Positions 15,349-21,995 of a stretch of DNA of 21,995 nucleotides are shown piece by piece (the first letter of the stretch is position 1; each line of letters begins with the position of its first letter). Source of the DNA: an uncultured Bacilli bacterium (lineage in GTDB: Bacteria; Bacillota_I; Bacilli_A; RF39; UBA660). A program made the position numbers and the translations under genes. The stretch lies in the NCBI GenBank assembly GCA_910589335.1, contig CAJUTW010000024.1:1-21995 (forward strand), in the 5' to 3' direction. The notes under the pieces were generated by a model, which saw only the letters and a program-made list of their open reading frames with translations, searched no databases and was not told where the DNA came from.

Positions 15349-15352
15349 TTAG

Positions 15353-15955
15353 GTGTTAGGACCACTTACAAATACAATACAAGGAGTTGTCAATTTTACT
15401 TGGCCAATGATTTTAATATCAACAGTAATAATGGTTTCATTTAGATTATGTTATTTGATAAAAAATCATCAAAGACCAATAATTTATAAAGAATTATTAA
15501 TGCTAAGTTTTGCAATCTATATTTTATGCCTCTTTCAAGTAGTTACATTTCAAGATGATGTTTCTTGGTCAAGTAATAACTTTATTCCTTTTAAAGAAAT
15601 ATTTCGTTACGATATCACTAGTCGCTTATTTATAAAAAATGTTATTGGGAATATGATAATGTTTTTACCATTTGGCTTTTTTATGAGTTATTATTTAAAC
15701 ATAAATAAACTTCATCTTCCGATGATTTTAACTATAATAGCATCAACATCAATAGAAACTGTACAAATGTGTATAGGAAGAGTATTTGATGTAGATGATA
15801 TTATATTAAATTTATTAGGAGGTATTTTAGGATACTTACTTTATATAATAATCAAAAAAGTTGGGAATATTTTACCTAATATCTTTAAAAGTGAGTGGTT
15901 TTTAAATATTATTTCCATCATCATTTTAATAAGCATTATAGTTATAATAATATAG
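15353..15955 (+). CDS. VanZ-family membrane protein
   Basis: A 200-residue protein with about five membrane helices and VanZ signatures: NNFIPFKEIFRY, NVIGNMIMFLPFGFFMS, SIETVQMCIGRVFDVDDIIL and NLLGGILGY. VanZ proteins are linked to low-level teicoplanin resistance or envelope functions; the biochemical role is unknown. It starts with GTG 15353, with AGAGGAG 7 nt upstream, 4 nt after yqfD. It occupies the place of phoH and yqfF in B. subtilis and so is a local replacement or insertion in a conserved block. Confidence 0.92.
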   Translation: MLGPLTNTIQGVVNFTWPMILISTVIMVSFRLCYLIKNHQRPIIYKELLMLSFAIYILCLFQVVTFQDDVSWSSNNFIPFKEIFRYDITSRLFIKNVIGNMIMFLPFGFFMSYYLNINKLHLPMILTIIASTSIETVQMCIGRVFDVDDIILNLLGGILGYLLYIIIKKVGNILPNIFKSEWFLNIISIIILISIIVIII

Positions 15956-15963
15956 GAGTAAAT

Positions 15964-16413
15964 ATGAGTAAAATAGAAATATTTGTAAATGTAGAAGAAG
16001 AAATAGAAGAGTTAGAAATAATTGAAAAGGTTTTATATAGTGCTATAGAAAAGGAAAAGTTAGAAAACATTTTCTTTAATCTAATAATAGTTGATAATAA
16101 TTATATTCATGATCTAAATAAAAACTATCGAAATATTGATAGAGAAACTGATGTTATAACCTTTGCATTAGAGGATGAGAACAGTATTATTCTGCCATCA
16201 TCTGAAAGAATTTTAGGTGATATTTATATTTCGCTTGATAAAGCTAAGACTCAGGCTAAAGATTATGGACATTCTCTTCTTCGTGAATTATCTTTCTTAG
16301 CAGTTCATGGTTTTTATCATTTGTTAGGTTATGATCACATGACAAAAGAAGAAGAAAAAATTATGTTCCAAAAACAAGAGGAGGTATTAGATGCTTTCAA
16401 AATTACTAGATAA
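15964..16413 (+). CDS. ybeY: endoribonuclease YbeY (16S rRNA maturation)
   Basis: A 149-residue zinc-dependent RNase needed for 16S rRNA 3'-end processing and ribosome quality control. The metal site is His115, His119 and His125 in HGFYHLLGYDH, with REL upstream. YRNIDRETDVITFAL is also characteristic. ATG 15964 with TAGGAG upstream is the start. It overlaps dgkA by 23 nt. Confidence 0.96.
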   Translation: MSKIEIFVNVEEEIEELEIIEKVLYSAIEKEKLENIFFNLIIVDNNYIHDLNKNYRNIDRETDVITFALEDENSIILPSSERILGDIYISLDKAKTQAKDYGHSLLRELSFLAVHGFYHLLGYDHMTKEEEKIMFQKQEEVLDAFKITR

Positions 16414-16816
16414 ATTCAGAAAAAAATCCCCAAAAAGAAATAAAGATACAGGAACTTCCTTAGAACGCTATATAAAAAGTTTTTTTCATGCTATAGATGG
16501 AATTATTTATTGCATAAAAAATGAACACAATATGATTATAATTTTAATCGCAACAATTTTTGCAGTTATTTTAGGTTTAATTTTTAAAATAAGTGAATTT
16601 GAATGGTTATTTATTATAACAATATGTGGTCTAATTGCATCATGTGAAGTGATTAATTCAGCAATAGAAGCAACAGTTGATTTAATTACAACTGAAATTC
16701 ATCCCTTAGCAAAGATTGCTAAAGATACAGCAAGTTCTGCTACATTATTATTATGTATTGTTGCACTTCTTGGTGCTATAATTATTTTTATTCCTAAAAT
16801 AGGAGGGTTATTATGA
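16391..16816 (+). CDS. dgkA: diacylglycerol/undecaprenol kinase
   Basis: A 141-residue DgkA-type membrane kinase; in Gram-positives it mainly phosphorylates undecaprenol for wall synthesis. The hallmark EVINSAIEATVD (Glu86, Glu93) and HPLAKIAKDTASSATLL are present, with three membrane helices. A basic 25-residue N-terminal extension precedes the core. GAGGAGG lies before ATG 16391 inside ybeY; its stop overlaps the cdd start by 4 nt (ATGA). Confidence 0.95.
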   Translation: MLSKLLDKFRKKSPKRNKDTGTSLERYIKSFFHAIDGIIYCIKNEHNMIIILIATIFAVILGLIFKISEFEWLFIITICGLIASCEVINSAIEATVDLITTEIHPLAKIAKDTASSATLLLCIVALLGAIIIFIPKIGGLL

Positions 16817-17199
16817 AAGATAAATTATTAGAATTACATAAAAACAGCTATGTTCCAATTTCAAATTTTCCAGTATCAGCATGTGTAACTACAAAAGATG
16901 GATATGAGTTTTATGGTGTTAATGTTGAAGATGCTAGTACACGAGCTGGAACTTGTGCTGAAAGAGCAGCAATATTTAATGCTATAACTGCTGGTGTAAA
17001 AAAAGAAAATTTTTCTGAGATTCATGTCATGGTATCATCTGGTAAAATTGGAATGCCTTGCTTTGTTTGTCGACAATTAATTTCTGAATTATTTGATAAA
17101 AAAAGTAAAGTTTATTGTTACGATACTTATGGAAGAGTAGAAGTACATACAGTAGAAGAATTATGCCCATATCCTTTTGGAGAGGATGATTTAATATGA
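16813..17199 (+). CDS. cdd: cytidine deaminase
   Basis: A 128-residue zinc enzyme converting cytidine/deoxycytidine to uridine/deoxyuridine in pyrimidine salvage. The active site is complete: CAE (Cys48, Glu50) and PCFVC (Cys83, Cys86). AGGAGGG precedes the ATG; it overlaps both neighbours by 4 nt, so it is part of a tightly coupled dgkA-cdd-era operon. Confidence 0.96.
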   Translation: MKDKLLELHKNSYVPISNFPVSACVTTKDGYEFYGVNVEDASTRAGTCAERAAIFNAITAGVKKENFSEIHVMVSSGKIGMPCFVCRQLISELFDKKSKVYCYDTYGRVEVHTVEELCPYPFGEDDLI

Positions 17200-18086
17200 A
17201 ATGTGGATTTGTAAGTTTAGTCGGAAGACCAAATGTTGGAAAAAGTTCACTTCTAAACAGTATTTTAGATATGAAACTTGCTATAACATCTAATGTAAGT
17301 GGAACAACAAGAAATATTATACAAGGAATTTATAATGATGATCTATCCCAAATAGTTTTTGTAGATACTCCAGGAATTCATAAGCCAAATAATAAATTAG
17401 GTAGTTTGATGAATAAAAAAGCTTATAATAATGTCGATGGTGTCGATGTTATATTATTTTTAATAGATGCATCAAAAGGATTTGGAAAAGGCGACCAATT
17501 TATTTTAGAAAAAATAAAAAATAGAGATATTCCTATTTTCTTATTACTTAATAAAATTGACTTAGTAAAAAATAAAGAAAATCTTCTCTTAGAAATAAAT
17601 AAATTAAAAGATCTTTACAATTTTAGAGAAATAATACCAATATCTGCAAGAAAAAAAGATAATATTGATCTTTTAATTTCATGTATAAAAAAACAATTAC
17701 CAGAAAGTGAAAAAATATATTCTGAAGAAGATTTAACTAATGTTTCAACAAGATTTATAATGGCAGAGTTTTTAAGAGAAAAAATATTAGAATTAACACA
17801 TGAAGAAATTCCTCATACAGTAACATGCTATGTAGAAAATTTTGAAGAAGATGAAAAAGTTGTACATATACAAATATTAATTGTTATTGATAGAGAAAAT
17901 ATTAAAAAAATAATTATTGGTAAAAATGGCTCAATGCTAAAAGAAATTGGAACTCGAGCAAGAATTGATATGGAAAAATTTCTTGGCAAAAAAGTTTTTT
18001 TAGAAACTTATGTTAAAACATTAAAAAATTGGCGAGATCAAGAAAAATATTTCCTAGAGCTAGGATTAAAAGAAGAAGATGAATAA
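17196..18086 (+). CDS. era: GTPase Era
   Basis: A 296-residue GTPase that binds the 3' end of 16S rRNA during 30S assembly. The G domain has GRPNVGKS (10-17), the G2 threonines near 37-38, DTPG (57-60) and NKID (119-122). The C-terminal KH domain carries IIIGKNGSMLKEIG, and the family ending KNWRDQEKYFLELGL is present. The protein has normal length. It follows cdd with a 4-nt overlap. Confidence 0.97.
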   Translation: MKCGFVSLVGRPNVGKSSLLNSILDMKLAITSNVSGTTRNIIQGIYNDDLSQIVFVDTPGIHKPNNKLGSLMNKKAYNNVDGVDVILFLIDASKGFGKGDQFILEKIKNRDIPIFLLLNKIDLVKNKENLLLEINKLKDLYNFREIIPISARKKDNIDLLISCIKKQLPESEKIYSEEDLTNVSTRFIMAEFLREKILELTHEEIPHTVTCYVENFEEDEKVVHIQILIVIDRENIKKIIIGKNGSMLKEIGTRARIDMEKFLGKKVFLETYVKTLKNWRDQEKYFLELGLKEEDE

Positions 18087-18127
18087 AAAATAAAAAAAAT
18101 TACCACTATATAAATAGAGGTGATTTT

Positions 18128-18214
18128 ATGAGCAAAGAAATATTATGGAATTTATTCATTAAAACAGGTGATATAAAATATTACAATTTATTAATGCAAA
18201 TTAAGAAAGTGTGA
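18128..18214 (+). CDS. yqzL: YqzL-like small protein
   Basis: A 28-residue frame with AGGTGAT before its ATG, between era and recO where B. subtilis has yqzL. The sequence MSKEILWNLFIKTGDIKYYN fits the family pattern (Trp, Phe, x, x, Thr/Ser-Gly-xx). The function is unknown. The stop lies 5 nt before recO. Confidence 0.7.
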   Translation: MSKEILWNLFIKTGDIKYYNLLMQIKKV

Positions 18215-18219
18215 TTTAA

Positions 18220-18957
18220 ATGAAGATAGAAAGTTTCGAAGGGATAATATTAAGTGAAACTAATTATAGTGAATCAAGTAAAATTTTAAATGTTTTAACT
18301 AAAGAACATGGACTTATTGGCATAATTTCAAAAGGGTGTCGAAATATAAAAAGTAAATTACGTGGTGTTAGTAGAAAATTAATTTATGGAAAATTAAATA
18401 TCTATTATAAACCTTCAGGACTTTCTACATTAATAAGCATAGATATATTAAACACATTTTCTAATATTTTAACAGATTTAGAAAAAATCTCTTATGCTTC
18501 TTATCTTCTTGATTTAACACAACAAGTAACAAAACAAAATGAAGATGAAAAAATATTTGATTTATTAAAAGACACTTTAATTAAAATTGAAGAAAAATTA
18601 TCTCCGATGATTTTAACTCATATTTATGAGTTGAAGCTTTTAGATTTCTTAGGAGTTAGTCCAAATATTGATTCTTGTAGTTACTGTGGAAGTGAAAAAG
18701 CTATTGTGACTATCTCTAGTGAAAGTGGTGGCTACATTTGTAAAAATTGCTATAAAAATGAGCCACTTGTAAGTGATAAAACTATTAAAATGATTAGAAT
18801 GTTTTATTATGTAGATATAAAAAACATAACTAAACTAGAAGTTAGTAACAAAATAATATCCGAAATTAATCACTTTTTAACAGATTATTACGATAGATAT
18901 ACAGGACTTTATTTAAAAAGTAAGGAATTTCTTTATAAGATAAAACAAATATCATAA
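18220..18957 (+). CDS. recO: DNA repair protein RecO
   Basis: A 245-residue protein of the RecFOR pathway that anneals single strands and loads RecA. The N-terminal OB fold begins ESFEGIILSETNYSESSKIL. A zinc site is formed by Cys153, Cys156, Cys174 and Cys177 (CSYC ... CKNC). Position after era is standard. The ribosome binding site is weak (AAAGTGTGA), suggesting coupling with yqzL. Confidence 0.95.
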   Translation: MKIESFEGIILSETNYSESSKILNVLTKEHGLIGIISKGCRNIKSKLRGVSRKLIYGKLNIYYKPSGLSTLISIDILNTFSNILTDLEKISYASYLLDLTQQVTKQNEDEKIFDLLKDTLIKIEEKLSPMILTHIYELKLLDFLGVSPNIDSCSYCGSEKAIVTISSESGGYICKNCYKNEPLVSDKTIKMIRMFYYVDIKNITKLEVSNKIISEINHFLTDYYDRYTGLYLKSKEFLYKIKQIS

Positions 18958-19016
18958 TAAAATTAATAAAACTTTTCTTTTTTTCAAAAATAAGTTATAA
19001 TAACTTTGGTGATTAT

Positions 19017-19331
19017 ATGGAATACATAGAATATATTATAATAATTTTTGTTTTAATAATTGTATTATTAGCAATTATCAAAGCAACAAAAAAAGATGCT
19101 TCTCTAGATTTTAATAAATTAGTTGAATATTTAGGTGGAAAAGAAAATATTATAAATACAGAAACAAATATGTCTCGTTTTAAAGTAACACTAAAAGATG
19201 TTTCAAAAGCTAATAAAGAGGGTATTCAGAAATTGGGTGCTAAAGGTATAGTTGAAATAGACAATCAATTAAAAATTATTTTAGGTTCAGAATCTAAACA
19301 ATTAAAAAAATATATTGATGAAATAAAATGA
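19017..19331 (+). CDS. membrane-anchored EIIB-like domain lacking the active-site Cys
   Basis: A 104-residue protein with an N-terminal membrane helix (about 5-22) and a domain (30-104) matching the glucose-type PTS EIIB fold: YLGGKENIINTETNMSRFKV, then KLGAKGIVEIDNQLKIILG. In true EIIB the phosphorylated cysteine lies in a CxTR-type motif; here the corresponding residue is Asn51 (NMSRF) and no Cys occurs in the protein. It cannot be a PTS phosphocarrier, so a sensory or scaffold role is more likely (inference). GGTGAT precedes the ATG. Confidence 0.75.
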   Translation: MEYIEYIIIIFVLIIVLLAIIKATKKDASLDFNKLVEYLGGKENIINTETNMSRFKVTLKDVSKANKEGIQKLGAKGIVEIDNQLKIILGSESKQLKKYIDEIK

Positions 19332-19351
19332 CAAAAAAAGTCATTTTTTTA
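19325..19351 (+). terminator. terminator of the EIIB-like gene
   Basis: Stem AAAATGAC / GTCATTTT (8 bp), A7 loop, then a T-run; overlaps the stop codon. Confidence 0.82.
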
Positions 19352-19356
19352 TTTTA

Positions 19357-19395
19357 TTCGACATAATTCGACAAAGTATTGCTTTTTTTTATGAT
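19357..19395 (+). promoter_or_regulatory. Spo0A-controlled promoter: tandem 0A boxes and -10
   Basis: TTCGACA at 19357-19363 and again at 19367-19373 are exact reverse complements of the Spo0A box TGTCGAA, one helical turn (10 bp) apart. The second overlaps a -35-like TCGACA; TATGAT (19390-19395) follows after 16 bp. A 0A box overlapping the -35 is the layout of Spo0A-activated sigma-A promoters such as spoIIG. The predicted transcript includes the AGGTGAT ribosome binding site of the kinase. Confidence 0.75.
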
Positions 19396-19417
19396 AAAGT
19401 ATTAATAGGTGATGTAT

Positions 19418-20659
19418 ATGAATTATATAAATTATTTTGAATCTTTACTTATTAATAGTATCTGTTTAATATTTCCCTTTACACTTTATTTAGTATATGT
19501 AGCATATATTAAAGCATTTAATATTAAAGAAAATAAAAAGTTTTTTATTGGCGCAATCATTCTATCTTTAATACTTGTTTTAATTTTTAATAAAAATGAT
19601 AATTATCATTTATTTACTCTTTTAAGTATACCTTTATTAATAAGCTATATTTCAAAAAAAGATAAATTATCATTACTAATATCTTTATTTATAATGTTTT
19701 ATTATAATTTCTTTTTCAAAATTAATATAACAATTCTTTTATTAGAATATAGCATTTATTATGTGTTATATCATAATTTAAAAAAAACAAAATACTTCTA
19801 TAAATCTTTTACTTTATTATTCTTAATTATTAAATTTATTTTTGCATGTTATGTAATTTTAAAAATACAAAAAACACTTGCTTTTACTTTAAATAGTTTT
19901 CTTTTCCTAACATTTCTAATGTCTATTATAATTAGTATAAGCTTATTAATATTACACCTTTTTACTAAAAGTAAAAAAATATTAGATATAAAAAATGTTT
20001 TAGAACAATTAGAAAAAGAACAAAAAATAAAAGCATCTATTTTTAAATTAAATCATGAATTGAAAAACCCTTTAGCTGTATGTAATGGTTACCTAGAGAT
20101 GATGCCAGATGCTACTCCAACAAAAAAAGAAGCTTATTTAAATATTATTAAAGAAGAAATTAATAGAAGCTTAACGATTATTAATGACTTTTCAACATTA
20201 GGTAAAATAAAAAAATTAGATAAAGAGGAGTTGGATTTATCACTATTATTTGAAGATGTAAGAGATATCTTTACTCCTTTATATGAAGAGAAAAATGGCA
20301 AAATAACAATACCTACAATAGATGAATTGTATATTAATGGAGACTATAATAGATTAAAACAAGTCTTTGTTAATATTATAAAAAACTCCTTAGAATCACA
20401 AAATAAAAATACCATTAATGTAGATATCAAAATAAAAAAAGTAAAAGATAATTATAAAATTACAATAAGTGATAATGGTCAAGGAATGACAAAAAGTGAA
20501 TTAGCTCATATTGAAGATATGTTTTATACTACAAAAGAAAATGGTTCAGGAATAGGAATTCCTTATATTAAAGAAATAATATCTCTTCACAAAGGGCAAA
20601 TTAATTATAAATCTCAAAAAAACGTTGGAACAACAGTTACGATAAATTTACCAATTTAA
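19418..20659 (+). CDS. KinB-like membrane sensor histidine kinase (orphan)
   Basis: A 413-residue kinase. Residues 1-185 form about six membrane helices with almost no outside domain, as in KinB. The HisKA part has His213 (KLNHELKNPLAVCNGYLEMM). The ATPase domain has the N box NIIKNS (319-324), DNGQG (352-356) and GSGIGIPYI. No response regulator is adjacent, which fits kinases that feed the Spo0A phosphorelay. Spo0A boxes in its promoter suggest feedback. ATG 19418 is preferred over GTG 19409 and ATG 19412 because AGGTGAT (19407-19413) then lies just upstream. Confidence 0.88.
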   Translation: MNYINYFESLLINSICLIFPFTLYLVYVAYIKAFNIKENKKFFIGAIILSLILVLIFNKNDNYHLFTLLSIPLLISYISKKDKLSLLISLFIMFYYNFFFKINITILLLEYSIYYVLYHNLKKTKYFYKSFTLLFLIIKFIFACYVILKIQKTLAFTLNSFLFLTFLMSIIISISLLILHLFTKSKKILDIKNVLEQLEKEQKIKASIFKLNHELKNPLAVCNGYLEMMPDATPTKKEAYLNIIKEEINRSLTIINDFSTLGKIKKLDKEELDLSLLFEDVRDIFTPLYEEKNGKITIPTIDELYINGDYNRLKQVFVNIIKNSLESQNKNTINVDIKIKKVKDNYKITISDNGQGMTKSELAHIEDMFYTTKENGSGIGIPYIKEIISLHKGQINYKSQKNVGTTVTINLPI

Positions 20660-20678
20660 AAAAAGTCCTAAGACTTTT
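20657..20678 (-). terminator. terminator of the YP-rich gene, possibly bidirectional
   Basis: Stem AAAAGTC / GACTTTT with a 4-nt loop between two convergent genes. On the minus strand the stem runs into seven T; on the plus strand only four. Confidence 0.75.
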
Positions 20679-20994
20679 AATAATAATAATTGTTACTATT
20701 TGAATAAGTTGGATAGGTTGGGTAAGTTGGGTATGATGGATATGTTGGATAAGGGTAAACTGGATAAACTGGTTGCATTGTTCCATTATTTAATTGATTG
20801 TTATTAGCTATACCAAAACCTAACGCTGTACCAGCAAGACCTCCTACAACAAATGGTGCCCAAAAGAACCTTTCATCATCTGCTTGAAACTCATTATTAA
20901 AATTACGATATTCCATTGGTTGATTATTCATACTTTGATAATTCATTGAGTAATTACTCATTCTTTGATAATCTATCGGATAATTAGTATACAT
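20677..20994 (-). CDS. Tyr/Pro-rich small protein, possible spore coat component
   Basis: A 105-residue protein. The N-terminal 40 residues are rich in Tyr, Asn, Gln and Met (NYSMNYQSMNNQPMEYRN). A short hydrophobic Gly-rich stretch follows (FVVGGLAGTALGFGIANN), then a C-terminal tandem repeat of Tyr-Pro-Thr units (YPTYPSYPTYPTYPTY) and NNYYY at the end. Such Tyr/Pro/Gly-rich small proteins are common in spore coats; this is inference from composition. AAGGAGG lies 6 nt before the ATG. On the minus strand upstream there is AC - 16 nt - CATAAATTA, similar to sigma-K promoters. It is the only intact minus-strand gene in the window. Confidence 0.7.
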   Translation of the reverse strand: MYTNYPIDYQRMSNYSMNYQSMNNQPMEYRNFNNEFQADDERFFWAPFVVGGLAGTALGFGIANNNQLNNGTMQPVYPVYPYPTYPSYPTYPTYPTYSNSNNYYY

Positions 20995-21109
20995 ATTAAT
21001 CCTCCTTCATTATAATTTATGATAAAAAAAATATTTAGTTAAAATAATTATTAGTAATTGTAAATTTATATTAAAAATTAAAATAACTCTTCTAATAAAA
21101 TAACTAAGA

Positions 21110-21155
21110 AAAAAGAATCTTATTTATCTAAATAGACAAGGTTCTTTTTCTTTTT
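21110..21155 (+). terminator. strong hairpin terminator upstream of rluB
   Basis: 12-bp stem AAAAAGAATCTT / AAGGTTCTTTTT with one T-G pair, an inner loop that can form TCTA-AA-TAGA, and a T-rich tail. T-runs on both sides make it bidirectional. No complete plus-strand gene lies immediately before it, so it ends read-through from the kinase or acts as a leader attenuator. Confidence 0.75.
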
Positions 21156-21204
21156 GTAGAATAATATAAAAAAATATAGTAAAATAATCAGTAGAGGTGA
21201 GCTT

Positions 21205-21918
21205 ATGAAAAGATTACAAAAAGTTATAGCTGAGTCGGGATTAACTTCAAGAAGAAAAGCTGAAGAATTAATATTACAAAAAAAAGTAAAAGTAAATGGT
21301 AATATCGTTACAGAATTAGGAACAAAGGTTTCTCAAAATGATCGTATTGAAGTAAATAATAAAATTCTTGAAAAAGAAAATAAAGAATATTTTTTATTAA
21401 ATAAACCAAGGGGAGTAATAACATCAACAAAAGATGATAAATCAAGAAAAACTGTAATTGATTTAATTAATACAACTGCAAGAATTTATCCAGTAGGAAG
21501 ATTAGATTATGATACAACAGGAGCATTATTATTAACTAATGATGGCGACTTTGCAAATATTTTGATGCATCCTACAAATGAAATAGATAAAGTTTATTTA
21601 GCAAAATTAGAAGGAATAATTAAAGGGGAGCAAATCAATAAATTAAAATCAGGTGTCCTACTTGATGATATTTTAGTAAAAGCAACTCGTGTAAAATTAA
21701 AAAAAGTTATTAAAGAATCAAACTCTTGCTTGGTTGAAATTACAATTCATGAAGGTAAAAATCATCAAGTAAAAAGAATGTTTGAGAGTGTTGGTTTTCA
21801 TGTTGAAAAATTAACAAGAAAAAGAATCGGTATATTTGATTGTAAAAATCTAAAATCAGGAGAATATCGAAAATTAACACCTAAAGAAGTACAAATTGTA
21901 TATAGTTATAAAAAATAA
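21205..21918 (+). CDS. rluB: RsuA/RluB-type rRNA pseudouridine synthase
   Basis: A 237-residue enzyme that isomerises a uridine in ribosomal RNA, in Gram-positives usually 23S (RluB). The N-terminal S4 RNA-binding domain (1-60, with RLQKVIAESGLTSRRKAEEL) is followed by the catalytic domain with LLNKPRGVITS, GRLDYDTTGALLLTNDG (Asp101 nucleophile) and EGKNHQVKRMFESVG. GAGGTGAG lies before the ATG. A strong terminator follows. RsuA-type 16S specificity cannot be excluded by sequence alone. Confidence 0.93.
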   Translation: MKRLQKVIAESGLTSRRKAEELILQKKVKVNGNIVTELGTKVSQNDRIEVNNKILEKENKEYFLLNKPRGVITSTKDDKSRKTVIDLINTTARIYPVGRLDYDTTGALLLTNDGDFANILMHPTNEIDKVYLAKLEGIIKGEQINKLKSGVLLDDILVKATRVKLKKVIKESNSCLVEITIHEGKNHQVKRMFESVGFHVEKLTRKRIGIFDCKNLKSGEYRKLTPKEVQIVYSYKK

Positions 21919-21943
21919 AAGAGGAAATATTTTTCCTCTTTTT
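21917..21943 (+). terminator. terminator of rluB
   Basis: Perfect 10-bp stem AAAGAGGAAA / TTTCCTCTTT with 4-nt loop and T tail; begins at the stop codon. Confidence 0.88.
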
Positions 21944-21961
21944 AATTTTACCTTTAGGATG

Positions 21962-21983
21962 TGGCTTATCTTACGATAAGCCA
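21962..21983. repeat. perfect hairpin at the window edge
   Basis: TGGCTTATC - TTAC - GATAAGCCA, 9-bp perfect arms with more G+C than its surroundings. No T-run follows on either strand, so it is not an ordinary terminator. It may belong to a leader RNA, operator or repeat cut by the window end. Confidence 0.6.
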
Positions 21984-21995
21984 TCAAAAAACCAC

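Noticed and set aside
1..21995. CRISPR arrays, rRNA genes, insertion sequences
   Set aside because: No regularly spaced direct repeats, no rRNA sequence and no transposase frames were seen on either strand.

Overview
The window comes from a very AT-rich, low-GC Gram-positive bacterium with a sporulation gene set. TGA is used as a stop codon (for example at the ends of recO-adjacent and bacteriocin genes) and Trp is read from TGG, so this is the standard code and not the Mycoplasma code. Gene order follows two conserved Bacillus-type neighbourhoods. Together with the base composition this suggests a Bacilli / Erysipelotrichia-like lineage (inference; no 16S rRNA gene is present).

Region 1 (1-5147) resembles the B. 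subtilis spoIIB-maf-radC-mreBCD-minCD-spoIVFAB block, but reduced. After a 5'-truncated membrane protein come a SPOR/SpoIIB-like protein, radC, mreC, mreD, spoIVFA-like and spoIVFB-like genes, then tRNA-Ala(TGC). maf, mreB, minC and minD are absent here. The spoIVFB-like reading frame has no ATG/GTG/TTG start and probably begins at ATT, overlapping spoIVFA.

Region 2 (5150-13080) is an accessory island between tRNA-Ala and rpsU. It begins with the wreck of a tyrosine recombinase whose C-terminal end faces the tRNA, and a broken HNH endonuclease. A cassette of P-loop kinase (two frameshifts), HAD phosphatase, WYL-type regulator (one frameshift), SIS-domain protein and Ham1-like NTP pyrophosphatase follows. 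Last is a compact bacteriocin operon in which every gene overlaps the next: a C39 peptidase ABC exporter, a short accessory membrane protein, two double-glycine-leader peptides with GxxxG motifs, and a 54-residue membrane protein that may confer immunity.

Region 3 (13097-18957) is the conserved rpsU-yqeY-yqfC-yqfD-ybeY-dgkA-cdd-era-yqzL-recO block. A VanZ-family gene lies where phoH and yqfF sit in B. subtilis.

Region 4 (19017-21995) holds a membrane-anchored EIIB-like protein lacking the phosphorylatable Cys, and a KinB-like orphan histidine kinase whose promoter carries two exact Spo0A boxes 10 bp apart. A Tyr/Pro-rich possible coat protein on the minus strand, an RsuA/RluB-type pseudouridine synthase and a perfect hairpin at the window edge complete it. 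Sporulation control (Spo0A boxes, KinB-like kinase, SpoIIB/SpoIVFA/SpoIVFB/YqfC/YqfD homologues) is the theme linking regions 1, 3 and 4.
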